Shown piece by piece: positions 11,730-22,735 of a stretch of 64,000 nucleotides of DNA. The translations under genes were made by a program, and so were the position numbers. The DNA comes from Manis javanica (Eukaryota; Chordata; Mammalia; Pholidota; Manidae): positions 115,892,991 to 115,956,990 of the forward strand of contig NC_133166.1 in the NCBI RefSeq assembly GCF_040802235.1, in the 5' to 3' direction. The notes beneath the pieces are model-generated. The model did not search any database. It was not told the origin of the DNA and worked only from the letters and a program-made list of their open reading frames with translations. Positions within the stretch are counted from its first letter, which is position 1, and the number at the start of each line of letters is the position of its first letter.

Positions 11730-12190
11730 GTCCCGGAGCCAGGCCAGGTGGGAACAGGACTGTGGCTCTTGCAGGGTCTTGCCCAGGAAGAGCTACTGAG
11801 GGCCTGACACAATCCTGTGGCTCTTTTCTTTAAAAAAAAAACCTACATTACCAACAACCCCCACTGGTTTGTTTTCTTTGGGGCCCTGGTTGGGGAAAGG
11901 CACACGGTTTGAGGTCAGGGGCTCCAGGAAAGCTTCCAGACTAGGAACCCCCAGACTGCAGGGCTGCAAAGTTCCTTCCTGTCCAGATATGCTAGGATTC
12001 TCCAGAACCCTAGGAGAGTTTGAGGCTGAGAGGGGTCTCTGTGATCTGGGCTGAAACCTGCTGACTTCTCCTCACCCCAACTGCTAGGAAACCCAATCTG
12101 TGGACCTAGGAATATTCCCAGGTAAGTAGAACTGGCTCCCTTACTTCTTTTTCCAAATATGCAAGACGCTTAGGGTTCAAATGTATTGCG
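11730..12190 (+). other. AP5B1: AP5B1 3' UTR and flank
   Basis: The 3' UTR of AP5B1 begins here. An A-run at about 11,831 follows 'ctcttttcttta'. No canonical AATAAA is visible close to it, so the cleavage site is not certain. The rest has no recognisable feature. Confidence 0.4.
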
Positions 12191-12194
12191 GCCA

Positions 12195-12375
12195 GCTCAG
12201 CTGCCAGGCACCAGGCTGGTGTTTCGCTTATTGGTTGCCTCATTTCATCTTTGCAGCAGCACGGCAGGGCCCCACAGGTGAGGAAATCTGTAGGCCAGAG
12301 CGATTAAGTGATTTTCCTGCTGTCACCCAGCTGGTTGGCTGTCATGTTTTGGAGCAGGATTCCATTGCCACAGCA
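12195..12375 (-). repeat. MIR SINE, near full core
   Basis: Reverse MIR pattern: 'ctgccaggcaccaggctgg', 'ctcatttcatctttgcagca', 'ggtgaggaaatctgtaggcc', 'gtcacccagctggttgg'. It is degenerate. Confidence 0.55.
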
Positions 12376-12399
12376 TCAGAGCAGAGATCTGTGTAGGCC

Positions 12400-13270
12400 G
12401 CAGGGACAGAGCCCCCAGCCCTCCCTGCCTGGGCCAGACCCCAGGAGGCTGCAGGAATGGCAGGCAGCAGTGCCAGGCAGCAATGCTGGGTGGAGAGCGA
12501 CAGAGGCTTGGCCCTTACCTTTCTGGGGAAAGGGCCTCTTCCGTGGCCCCAGCCTCTTGGGCTCCCAGCCCACAGGTTCCCATGGGCCAGCTTTCCTTCT
12601 GACTGGGGCAGGAAAGGGAAGGGAAGGGCCTGGGGCAGGTGGGGCTGTTATAGGTCAGGTCAGGAGGTCTGTCCCAAGCTTAAGCTATATCAACCTGCCA
12701 TGTGATCTGGGCAAGTCACCAAATCAGGTAGTGTTCAGTTCCAGGAAAGAGGAACTTCTCAAACTGAAGGAAAAAGCAGAGTTGTACTTCCAAAGTCACT
12801 GGGAGGCTGGAGAAGTGCCTGGAACTGTTGAGTTCCAGAACATACTGCCTTGCCTGCAGTCCAGCTCCTCTGGGCACCTAGAAGCTGGGCTTGGACCCTG
12901 GAATGGGGGGTGGGGCTGCCACCACTGCCTCTTGATACCCACAGAGCCAAAGAGCAGACCTGCAGAAGGATGGAAACTTCCATTGCCCCAGCCTCACTTC
13001 CTGTCCACAGCATTTGGAGGGCATTTCATAAGTGGAATCTTTCTCATGCAGTCCTCTCTATAATGGCAAGGGAACCTGGAAAATGCACTTGTTTCTTTTT
13101 TGACCTCAGATGCAGAAGGTAGTATCAATCCTTAGCCTAAAATTAAGATAATTGACCCATGTGAGGACTCATCAGCCATCTTTGTGTCCATCTGTATATC
13201 CATCCATGCATCTACCCCATTTTAACCACTTACTCCTCCAGTGCTGGGCACCAGATGGCCTCCAACTCTC
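12400..13270. other. Intergenic, no gene seen
   Basis: Open frames of up to 251 codons start here (12308-13063) but show no known domain, no codon pattern and no splice context. No repeat was recognised with confidence. Confidence 0.4.
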
Positions 13271-13274
13271 CCCA

Positions 13275-13440
13275 CCACAAATGCAACACATTGGATATTC
13301 TTATCCCCAATGGATCTATGTGAGTTTCCCTAGGATACATACCAAGAGGGGAATCACTGAATCGTAGGGCATGCATGTACATAAGCTGACTGAGAGATGT
13401 TAGAATAACTAAAAGTTGTTAGCTTTGCAGCCTCTCAATT
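13275..13440 (-). repeat. Ancient L1 3' fragment
   Basis: Reverse-oriented L1 vocabulary: 'gtttccctaggatacatacc', 'gaatcactgaatcgtagggc' and 'atgcatgtacataagctgac'. Confidence 0.45.
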
Positions 13441-14125
13441 TGTCTTGGAAAGCATTTTGTAGGTAGGGATGGGCCCTTGGTGAACCAGCCCGTGCAGCCA
13501 CCCCAGCCCACCCTGCTGTGTGCTCTGTCCACATACCTCTGCTCATACTTACAGCTAAAGACACAGCAACAACGTGCTCCACCTGACTACCCCTCGTACC
13601 ACCAAGGCTTCTTCCCAAAAGTCCCATCAGCTGCTCTCCACCTGTATGGACGTTACTAATGGTCTCTAATTGCTGGTTCTCCACTTCCAGGCATATTTGT
13701 ACCCTCCCCACCTCCTTGAGGTTAGGCCTGGCCACTAGACCAGGTCTGGGACAACACACGTCACTTCCAGAACTCCCCCTTGCAGCTCTCTGGCCCTGCT
13801 GTGGCCACTGGGGAAGTGTACATTGATATCGCGTACTGAATAGTGATGGGGTTAGCCACCAGTAACACACACTTCGTGTGAAACAAGAGGAAATATGGGG
13901 AATGCTAGTGCTTAATCTGTATTTGCTTGCAGAGAAGAAAGCATTGTGCAGTGAGTTACAAGCCATAATTAGGGCTTCCAGCTTCAGCAAATAGAAATAT
14001 TGTACAGGATACCCAGTTAAATTTGAACTTCAAAAAAAAAAAAAAGCAATGAACATTAGGACATACTTTTACTAAAGAAAAAAAATAGTTTCTTTGAAAT
14101 TCTGGGCATCCTGTATTTTATCCGG
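13441..14125. other. Degenerate repeat-like sequence
   Basis: Contains 'ttgaggttaggcctggccac', which resembles MaLR-type LTR text, and 'gggcatcctgtattttatcc', a phrase common in old mammalian repeats. I cannot assign families securely. A 193-codon minus-strand frame (13409-13990) has no recognisable domain. Confidence 0.3.
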
Positions 14126-14129
14126 CACC

Positions 14130-14510
14130 CCTAATCTGGTACTTAGAGCTTATTTCTTCCACTACCCACCCATTCTCTGTCTGCCCTCAGGGATCTTTAC
14201 CCAGTAAGGTGATCTTCATTCATGAGGGGTCCAGGTCCTTGGTGATTCTGCCTGTATCCAGTCTCTTTAGCCTTTGGTGAATATTGTTTCTGGACCGGCA
14301 GTCCTGGGAGATGCCCCCAGGAATCTCTGTCTCCACTGTGTGGCAGCGACAATTTCTTCCTTCATAATCAGGATCAATCACCCTTTTAGTGCTGTGGATT
14401 CTAAGGCACGAAGAAGGCAAAACGACAGGGTAGCAGTCTTCACTGCCCATTCAGAAGAACACTGCTGCGCCCATCGGCAGTCTCTCTCTTTCAGACACTA
14501 AGGACTCTAA
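14130..14510 (-). pseudogene. Endogenous retroviral dUTPase relic (ERVL-like)
   Basis: The minus-strand frame 14450-14220 reads through VIDPDYEG, which looks like the conserved dUTPase motif that binds the uracil-deoxyribose pocket (pattern G/R-VIDxxYxG). The frame also ends in a residue pattern I associate with the C-terminus of ERVL dUTPases. After the motif the usual beta-strand sequence is lost, so a frame shift or decay is likely. No gag, RT or LTR was recognised next to it. This is an inactive fossil. The family call rests on one motif and its ending, so a chance match is possible. Confidence 0.45.
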
Positions 14511-14579
14511 TCCAGCAAAGGCCAAAGCTGGAGGGACTGGGAAGCAGATGCTCGTGAGAGATCTCCAGGGAGCTGAAGA

Positions 14580-15910
14580 CTGGTGGCAGTGTGGGCTCCC
14601 ATGTCCCCCGGAAAGCACTATGGTACAAAGACAAGAAAAAGAGAAAATTACGCAAAACCAAGCCCTCAGTATAACTTGAAGACAGAATACTCAAACCAAA
14701 AAATACCGGTAAGTAAAAATAAACAAAAAACAAGAGACAGCAGGAGACCTCCCATTCTCCCCTCCCAGTCTCGCCCTGCCACGGGAGTGGCTGAGAAACC
14801 CAGCTGTAGGGGAGGGGGGGAGGGGAGAGGGAGTTTAGTCATGAGGTCTACAGTCCAAGATCTCACCAGACTCTCTCTAAGTCTGAAAATGTTAAAAAAT
14901 GTTTGCAGCAGGTCAGAATTTGGGCTACAAGGCAGGGATTTAAAGTATCTGTGCAATTCGAAGAGGCAGTCTTTGAAACATTAGATTCTGGGGGAGCAAA
15001 AAGGCAAAAAGGAAGTGAGCCGTGTCCTTCGGCATTTGTGTGTGAAAGGGAAGCGGCTGGAGGAATCGCATGGCTCTGCAGGTCAGAGAACAAAGTCACA
15101 ACTTCTTCCCCACCCTCCAGACAATCCATTCAAGTACCCAGGCTTTGCAATGTTCACAGGAGAGGACGCAATCAACCAGGGATCTTACTAAACTCCCAAC
15201 ACCACAGAAATGAACATGAGAGTTTAACAGATTCAAACAGTTCTTGCAAAATACCAAAAAAAAAGGAATTTCATCTCATATCAACCAAGGAAAATTCACA
15301 CACACCGCTGAAGAAATAGCCAGGAAGCAGAAGAAAGCTGTAATACAACACTTTAAACAGAGCTGAATATACTCAAAACAAGCATCTGAAGATAGGCAAA
15401 GTCCCTTTGGATGGGAATTTTTCAAAGGACAGAAACAGACAAAATCCGAGAGGAAATGAAGAGAGTTGACTGAACTCAGCAAAGTGGAAGAAATCGAAAA
15501 AAAAGTTATCTAGAAATAAAGATTACATTACAAGATGCCCAAGGAGGAACAGACTGGAAAATACAGTAAAGGGACATTCAGGGATGAAAAACAATCAAGA
15601 GAATGAGAATGAGATAAAGTAGGAGAGGCCAGAAGAAGGTAAGCCAAGAATTCCTTCTTTGACTATATCCACATCCGCGTTGTTGGAGACCCCAAAGAAA
15701 ACCTGGACAAAACCAGAACTGATATTTAATATGCAAAGAAAACCTCCTAGGAGCGAAAGAAACAACAACAACAAAATGCACATTAAAGACCCACTGAGAA
15801 CTTGTAAAATTAACCCAGAACAATCAACTTTGAGACACAGCCTCACAAAACAATTAGATTTCAAAGTATATAGGAACAGGAGACGTAGGGAGAGGTCACC
15901 CGAGGGCTGA
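14580..15910 (+). repeat. Old L1 5' UTR/ORF1-type relic
   Basis: A-rich plus-strand text with L1 ORF1-like phrases: 'cagaaatgaacatgagag', 'gaagaaatagccaggaagc', 'gaaatgaagagagttgactg', 'gttggagaccccaaagaaaa'. Reading frames are broken by stops and the RNA-binding ORF1 domain is not intact. A HAL1-type (ORF1-only) element is an alternative. Confidence 0.45.
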
Positions 15911-15914
15911 GATA

Positions 15915-16685
15915 GCTCGGCCCCAGTTACAGGTCCAGACCAGATGGCATGCTGCTGTGGCCCACAGGGTGGCAGAGGAGTCGCCGTGGGGCTGTGCCTG
16001 TGGGACTTGCTGGAAACCATCTCCACGGAGCCAGGGAAAGCTGTTCAGGGGCAGGGTCTCACTGGAGGTACCCTACTGCAAAACTGTCCCAGGCGAGGTC
16101 TGGGGGAAGTGGCCGACGGCTGGCTTGCCACCGCTGCTGCCCTGCACCACCGGAGCCTGGGGCTGGCAAAACCACGAACCCGTAGTTTTTGACCCTGGAG
16201 GAGCTTCAGATTGTCCAACCAGCAAATCAAGAGGAAGGAGGACTTTTTGCAGTCACTTCTCTGCTCCCTCTACTGACAAAGCTTAGCAATGCGCCGGCTG
16301 GCAGAGAAAGATACTTAAAGGGCCCCTGTTCGTTTTCACAGGGCAGGCAAAGAGGAGTAAACTTGGAGCTGAGAGTCACCTGTACAACCATCCGTGAACT
16401 TATCCTGTTTTCCTTTTGCCATCTCTCTTCGTCTCCCACATTTTTGTTACATTATTTCTACTTTATCACAATATATACAATTTGCACTTACTTATTTAAC
16501 TTCATGCACCAGACAGAACAGCCATTCATGCTGTCCAGCTCACCCTCCGTCAGTGGCCCATGGTGACTTTTTTCATGAGCCCAATGGACAAGGATAGGCA
16601 TGATTGGGGAGGGAATGTGTCGTCTTCTCCACCTGCAGAAGATTCTCTTTGGGAAGTCTCTGTATTAGACCTCTTTGCCACCAAT
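15915..16685. other. Intergenic, no gene seen
   Basis: A GC-richer block (15,930-16,200) followed by T-rich sequence. Short overlapping plus-strand frames occur but none shows a known domain. Confidence 0.35.
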
Positions 16686-17635
16686 GTTCTTTTTCTGTTT
16701 TGTTTTGTTAAGGTATCATTGATATACAGTCACATGAGCAACATTGTGGTTACTAGATTCCTCCCATTATCAAGTCCTCACCACACCCCATAACAGTCAC
16801 TGTTCATCAGCATAGTAAGATGCTATAGAGTCACTACTTGTCTTCTATGTGCTATACTGCCTTCCCCGTGTCCCGTCCCACATCATGTGTGCTAATTGTA
16901 ATGCCCCTTAATCCCCTTATCCCTCCCTTCCCAGTCCCTTTCCCTTTGGTAACTGTTAGTCCATTCTTGGATTTTGTGAGTCTGCTGCTGTTTTGTTCCT
17001 TCAGTTTTTTCTTTGTTGTTACGCTCTACAGATGAGTGAAATCATTTGGTACTTATCTTTCTCCACCTGGCTTATTTCACTGAGCATAATACCCTCCAGC
17101 TCCATCCATGTTGTTGCAAATGGTAGGATATATTTTCTTCTTATGGCTGAATAATATTCCATTGTGTATATGTACCACCTCTTCTTTATCCATTCATCTA
17201 CTGATGGACACTTAGGTTGCTTCCATTTCTTGGCTATTATAAATAGTGCAGTGATAAACATAGGGGTGCATATGTCTTTTTAAATCTGAGAAGTTGTTTT
17301 CTTTGGGTAAATTCCAAGGAGTGGAATTCCCAGGTCAAATGGTATTTCTATTTTTAGTTTTTTGATGAACCTCCATACTGCTTTCTACAACGGTTGAACT
17401 AATTTACATTCCCACGAGCAGTGTAGGAGGGTTCACCTTTCTCCACATCCTTGCCAGCATCTGTTGTTGTTTGTCTTTTGGATGTTGACCTTCCTAACTG
17501 GTGTGAGGTGATATCTCATTGTGGTTTTAATTTGCATTTATCTGATGATTAGCAATGTGGAACACTTTTCATGTCCCTGTTGGCCATCTGAATTTCTTCT
17601 TTGGAGAAGTGTCTGTTCAGATCCTCTGCCCATTT

Positions 17636-17847
17636 TTTTTTTCTTTTTTTAGATAATTATTTTTTATTGAAGGGTAGTTGACACACAGTATTACATTAGT
17701 TTCAGGTGTGCAACACAGTGATTGAACATTTATATACATGATAATTCTAGGTACCAGCTATCACCATACAAAGTTGTTACAATATTTTGACTATATTCCT
17801 TATGCTATACATTACATCCCGGTTACTTATTTATTTTACAATTGGAA

Positions 17848-17889
<42 letters not shown>

Positions 17890-18559
17890 TTTTTTTTTGT
17901 GAGGGCATCTCTCATATTTATTGATCAAATGGTTGTTAACAACAATAAAATTCTGTATGGGGGGGTCAATGCTCAATGCACAATCCTTAATCCACCCCAA
18001 GCCTAATTTTCATCAGTCTCCAATCTTCTGAAGCATAACGAACAAGTTCTTACATGGAGTACAAATTCTTACATAGTGAATAAGTTACATGGTGAACATT
18101 ACAAGGGCATTCATCACAGAAGCTTTCGGTTTTGCTCATGCATTATGAACTATAAACAGCCAGTTCCAATATGAATATTCATTTGATTTTTATACTTGAT
18201 TTATATGTGGATACCACATTTCTCTCTTTATTATTATTATTTTTAATAAAATGCTGAAGTGGTAGGTAGATACAAGATAAAGGTAGAAAACATAGTTTAG
18301 TGTTGTAAGAGAGCAAATGTAGATGATCAGGTGTGTGCCTGTAGACTATGTGTTAATCCAAGCTAGACAAGGGCAATAAAACATCCACGTATGCAGAAGA
18401 TTTCTCTCAGAACAGGGGGGGAGGTTCTAAGCCCCACCTCTGTTGATCCCCAATTTCTCACCTGATGGCCCCCCTGTGACTGTGCCTGTCTTAGGTTGTT
18501 CCTCCCTTGAGGAATCTTACCCATCTCTGGCTAACCAGTCATCTTCCGGGGCCATACAG
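17636..18559 (-). mobile_element. Composite retroposon inserted in the L1
   Basis: The insertion is flanked by cctctgcccattt at 17623-17635 and 18560-18572, which could extend to 16 bp ending TTcTT/AA, an L1-endonuclease-like site. The L1 reads continuously across it. Reading on the minus strand, it holds an element of about 660 bp (18559-17899) with AATAAA (17922-17917) and A10 (17898-17889). Next come (TA)n, an old L1 3' end (about 17850-17650, 'ttgacacacagtattacatt' on the plus strand) and a final A-rich tail (17636-17650). The 660-bp part is about 85-90% identical by eye to 45489-46153, where the element is longer at its 5' end, so this copy is 5'-truncated. Confidence 0.8.
17853..17882. 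repeat. (TA)n microsatellite
   Basis: About 15 uninterrupted TA units between the A-tail of the 660-bp element and the old L1 3' fragment within the composite insertion. Confidence 0.95.
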
Positions 18560-20910
18560 CCTCTGCCCATTTCTTAATCAGGTTATTTGCTTTTTGATTG
18601 TTGAGGTGCATGAGCTCTTTATATATTTTGGATGTCAACCCCTTATCGGATATGTCATTTATGAATATATTCTCCCATACTGTAGGATGCCTTTTTGTTC
18701 TACTGATGGTGCCCTTTGCTGTACAGTAGCTTTTTAGTTTGATATAGTCCCACTTGTTCATTTTTGCTTTTGTTTCCCTTGCCCAGGGGGATAAGTTCAT
18801 GAAAAAGTTGCTTGTGTTCAAGAGAGTTTTGCCTATGTTTTCTTCTAAGAGTTTTATGGTTTCATGACTTACATTCAAGTCTTTGATCCATTTCGAGTTT
18901 ACTTTTGTGTATGGAGTTATACAGTAATCCAGTTTCATTCTCTTGCATGTAGCTGTCCAGTTTTGCCAACACCAGCTGTTGAAGAGGCTGTCATTTCCCC
19001 ATTGTATGTCCATGGCTCCTTTATCATATATTAATTGACCATATATGCTTGGGTTTATATCTGGACTCTCTATTCTATTCCATTGGTCTATGGGTCTGTT
19101 CTTGTGCCAGTACCAAATTGTCTTGATTACTGTGGCTTTGTAGTAGAGCTTGAAGTTGGGGAGCATAATCCCCCCTGCTTTATTCATCCTTCTCAGGATT
19201 GCCTTGGCTATTCAGGGTCTTTTATGGTTCCATATGAATTTTAGAACTATTTGTTTCAGTTTGTTGAAGAATGCTGTTGGTATTTTGATAGGGATTGCAT
19301 TGAATCTATAGATTGCTTTAGGCAGGATGGCCAATTTGACAATATTAATTCTTCCTCCCCAAGAGCATGAGATGAATTTCTATTTATTAGTGTCCTCTTT
19401 AATTTCTCTCAAGAGTGTCTTGTAGTTTTCAGAGTCTAGATCTTTCATGTCCTTGGTTAAGTTTATTCCTAGGTATTTTATTCTTTTTGATGCAATTGTG
19501 AATGGAATTGTTTTCCTGATTTCTCTTTCTACTAGTTCATTGTTAGTGTATAGGAATGCAACAAATTTCTGTGTATTAATTTTGTATCTTGCAACTTTGC
19601 TGAATTCAGACATTAGTTCTATTAGTTTTTGAGTGGATTCTTTAGGGTTTTTGGGAGAGTGGGCATCGTTGCCTTGTTCCCCATCTCAGGGGAAAAGCAT
19701 TCAGCTTCTCACTGTTAAGTATGATGTTGGCTGTTAATATATGATGTTTGTCATATATGGCCTTTATTATGTTGAGGTACTTGCCCTCTATACCCATTTT
19801 GTTGAGAGTTTTTATTATGAATGGGTATTGAATTTTGTCAAATGCTTTTTCAGCATCTATGGAAATGATCATGTGGTTTTTGTCCTTTTTGTTGATGTGG
19901 TGGATGATGTTGATGGATTTTCGAATGTTGTACCATCCTTGCATCCCTGAGATGAATCCCACTTGATCATCGTGTATGATCCTCTTGATGTATTTTTTAA
20001 TTCGATTTGCTAATATTTTGTTGAGTGTTATTGCATCTATGTTCATCAGGGATATTGGTCTGTAGGTTTCTTTATTAGTGGTGTCTTTGCCTGGTTTTGG
20101 TATTAGTGTGATGCTGGCTTCATAGAATGAGTTTGGAAGTATTCCCTCCTCTTCTATTTTTTGGAAAACTTTAAGGAGAATGGGTATTATGTCTTCTCTA
20201 AATGTCTGATAAAATTCAGCTGTGAATCCATCTGGTCTGAGAGTTTTGTTCTTGGGTAGTTTTTTTACAACCAATTCAATTTCATTGCTGGTAATTGGTC
20301 TGTCCAGATTTTCTGTTTCTTCTTTGGTCAGCCTTGGAAGATTGTATTTCTCTAGAACATTGTCCATTTCTTCTAGGTTATTCAGTTTGTTAGCATATAA
20401 TTTTTCATAGTATTCTCTAATGATTCTTTGTATTTCTGTGGTGTGCATAATGATTTTTCCTTTCTCATTTCTTATTCTGTTTATGTGTGTAGATTCTCTT
20501 TTTTTCTTGATAAGTCTGGCTAGGGGTTTATCTAATTAATTTTCTCAAAGAATCAGCTCTTGGTTTCATTAATTTTTTCTATCGTTTTATTCTTCTCAAT
20601 TTTATTTATTTCTTCTGTGATCTAATGTCCCTGCTTCTACTAACTTTGGGCCTCATTTGTTCTTCTTTTTCCAGTTGCAACAACTGTGAATTTAGACTGT
20701 TCATTTGGGATTGCTCTTCCTTCTTTAAATAGGCCTGGATTGCTATATACTTTCCTCTTAAAACTGCTTTCACTGTGTCCCACAGAAGTTGGGGCATTGT
20801 GCTGTTGTTGTCATTTGTCTCTGTATAATGCTTGGTCTCTGTTTTAATTCGGTCATTGATCCACTGATTATTTAGCTCATAGATGTCCCGCAATGTTTTT
20901 CTCTTTCTCA

Positions 20911-21299
20911 TATCAATAAATTAAATGCAATTTTAATTTTAATTACCAGTTTTGCCTGTGTTTATTTTATGAGAGAACTTGCCAAAACGTATCTAAGCTG
21001 GGTATCTGAACAAATAAATATTAGAGGAGTTAAGAGACCAAAAAATTAAAGAAAGAGTAAGGCAAAAACCAGAAGACATAAAAATGTTGATAAATTGACT
21101 AGAGAACATAGAAGTCTTCTGTGTAATAAAAATCACCTGTACACAGGTTTGGAAGACAAACGACAAACTCGGATCAAATTCCCTCAACGGATTAGAGGAT
21201 GAGTTGATGTCCCTAGTAAAAAACAAACACCCTATCAATCAAAAGAAGAAGTGTAACTGTTTAAGAAGGAACAATTGAAATTTTTTTCAGGAAAACAAA
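20911..21299. other. AT-rich degenerate repeat upstream of RNASEH2C
   Basis: AT-rich plus-strand text such as 'gaaagagtaaggcaaaaacc' and 'agacataaaaatgttgataa' looks like old L1 5'/ORF1 material, but the match is weak. It ends abruptly at the GC-rich RNASEH2C promoter. Confidence 0.35.
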
Positions 21300-21449
21300 G
21301 CTGGGACTTGAACGCAGTGAGGCGGAGCTTGCAGAGGAGCCTCGGGGAAGGACTGCGCTTCCCAGGAGGCGATGCGCTGTTCCCCGCCTCCCGACAGGCT
21401 TCGCGCGCTTTACGCGCCAGCTTTGGCCTCTCAGCGGGCAGCGGTGAGG
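21300..21449 (+). promoter_or_regulatory. RNASEH2C: RNASEH2C promoter region / 5' UTR
   Basis: A sharp switch from AT-rich to CpG-rich DNA at about 21,300. The phrase 'ctgcgcttcccaggaggcga' (21,353-21,372) resembles the ACTACAnnTCCCAGnnnGC-type promoter element bound by ZNF143-class factors. This is a loose match and only suggestive. No TATA box. Confidence 0.45.
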
Positions 21450-22558
21450 ATGGAGCACAGCGACGAGGAAGCCTTCGAGAAGTACCGCGTCCACCTGCGC
21501 CCCGCCACACTGCGCGACCTCGCCCCCGCCACGCTGCATCTTCTGCCCTGCGAAGTCCCGGTTAACGGGCCCGCCCCCGTGGGGCGCTTCTTCACCCCGG
21601 CCATCCGCCAGGGTCCCGATGGTGAGCGCTCGCGGCCGGACTACGGCTCCCGGCGGCCCCCGCGACGGCGCCGCGCTCTCCTTGGCGAGGAGCGGCGCTA
21701 GGGCTCCTGGGGATCGTGGTCTACCGCGGGTGGCGGGCGGGCCGCCACGGGGCTTACTTTGCAAGGCCTAGGCCAGGCCCTCCCTCACTGCGTCTGCTTC
21801 CTCCAGGCCTCCAAGTGTCGTTTAGGGGCCGCAGTCTGCGGGGCGAGGAGGTGGTGGTGCCGCCCGGCCTCATGGGATACGTGATGGTGACGGAAGGGAA
21901 GGGAGCAGAGGTGGTGGTGGGGAAGCCGGACCCACCGAAGGGTTCGGAGAACGACGAGCAGCTGGAGGAGCGGGAGCTGGAGGAACCCTGGGAAGCGCTG
22001 AGGGCGCTGGAGCGGGACTTCGTGAGCAGAAGTGATAGGGTTTCAGGGGGGTGCGGGCGGGAGCCGAGGCGCCGTTGCTGAGACGAGCCTCCTCTCCAGG
22101 ACCGCTTTATTGAAGCCACTGCCAGTTTCAGCTGCTTTACCCTGTGGGGCCTGGAGACCATCCCTGGTCCGGATGCCAAAGTCCGCGGGGCCCTAACCTG
22201 GCCCAGCCTGGCCGCAGCGGTAAGTACACGGCCGGGTCCGTTCCCTCCCAGGCCCCATCCATTCCCGACTTTAATCTTAATCTTGGGTTGTCCAGAATCT
22301 TGCCCGAGTGGTTTTGGGGCTTCAAGGTTGGGGAACACAATGGGGCAGATGAAGCCAGAGTCTGACTGGAGAATTAGACTGGCTAAGGGCAGCATGACTT
22401 CCCCACCACGCTTCTCTGGCCTGTCTAGAAAGATCTGTCATTCTGGGCAGCTGGGTCCCCTCCCCAGGTATGTGGGCTACCCAGTAAACTGTATGTCATA
22501 AGTTCAATAGTACAGGTGACTCCTGTTGCAGATTCACGCACAGGTACCTGAGGACTAA
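21450..22558 (+). CDS. RNASEH2C: RNASEH2C, RNase H2 subunit C
   Basis: Four coding exons: 21450-21621 (donor G|GTGAGC), 21807-22021 (acceptor ctccag; donor C|GTGAGC), 22100-22219 (donor GCG|GTAAGT) and 22532-22558 (IHAQVPED, stop TAA). The sum is 177 codons. RNASEH2C is the small non-catalytic subunit that, with RNASEH2B, scaffolds the RNASEH2A nuclease. The complex removes ribonucleotides from DNA and RNA:DNA hybrids in the nucleus. Recognised stretches are [32 protein letters not shown] and [17 protein letters not shown]. The protein is about 13 residues longer than human (164). The extra length lies in the acidic linker of exon 2 (about residues 110-127, rich in Glu/Leu before RDFDRFI). 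The reading frame is intact. Confidence 0.95.
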
Positions 22559-22644
22559 GAAGCAGAGCTTGAAACCGAAAGCCACCGGTCCCTTCACCCC
22601 AGTAAAGCAACTCTTCATTTGGGAGCCACTGATTCTACCATCCC

Positions 22645-22650
22645 AATAAA
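22645..22650 (+). terminator. RNASEH2C: RNASEH2C poly(A) signal
   Basis: Canonical AATAAA 87 bp past the RNASEH2C stop codon, followed by a short T/G-rich stretch. Cleavage is expected at about 22,662-22,675. Confidence 0.75.
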
Positions 22651-22735
22651 TGAGCTCTTCATGGCACCTGTGAGTTTCCTGGCACCGCCCCTTCTCCCAC
22701 AGGAATCTTTCAGTGGCTCCGACCCGTAGAAACAG

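Larger units (their letters stand above)
16690..20910 (-). mobile_element. 5'-truncated L1 (young lineage) with ORF2 remains
   Basis: The reverse-oriented L1 begins with an A-tail-derived T-rich run near 16,690 and the 3' UTR ('ggtatcattgatatacagtc'). It runs through the ORF2 C-terminus (17019-17261), the post-RT region (18531-19187) and the RT domain (19642-20448), and ends in the endonuclease-RT linker at about 20,910. The ORF2 is dead. A deletion near 19,651 joins 'tttagggttttt' to 'gggagagtgggcatc' and removes the segment that should carry the catalytic FADD motif. In addition, 17636-18559 is a later insertion. ORF1 and the endonuclease are missing by 5' truncation. I could not find convincing target-site duplications for this copy. 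Confidence 0.9.

Noticed and set aside
12308-13063. 251-codon plus-strand frame
   Set aside because: Starts inside a MIR, no homology recognised, no supporting splice or promoter signals.
13409-13990. 193-codon minus-strand frame
   Set aside because: No domain, no coding signature, and it lies in degenerate repeat-like sequence.
18531-20448. L1 ORF2 frames as a host gene
   Set aside because: They are fragments of a truncated LINE-1 with an RT-motif deletion and an insertion.
21754-22395. 213-codon antisense frame over RNASEH2C
   Set aside because: Crosses RNASEH2C exons and introns without respect to splice sites and has no recognisable domain.
22559-22735. A possible overlap of the RNASEH2C and KAT5 3' UTRs
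   Set aside because: Each poly(A) signal lies before the other gene's expected end, so overlap is not required by the sequence.
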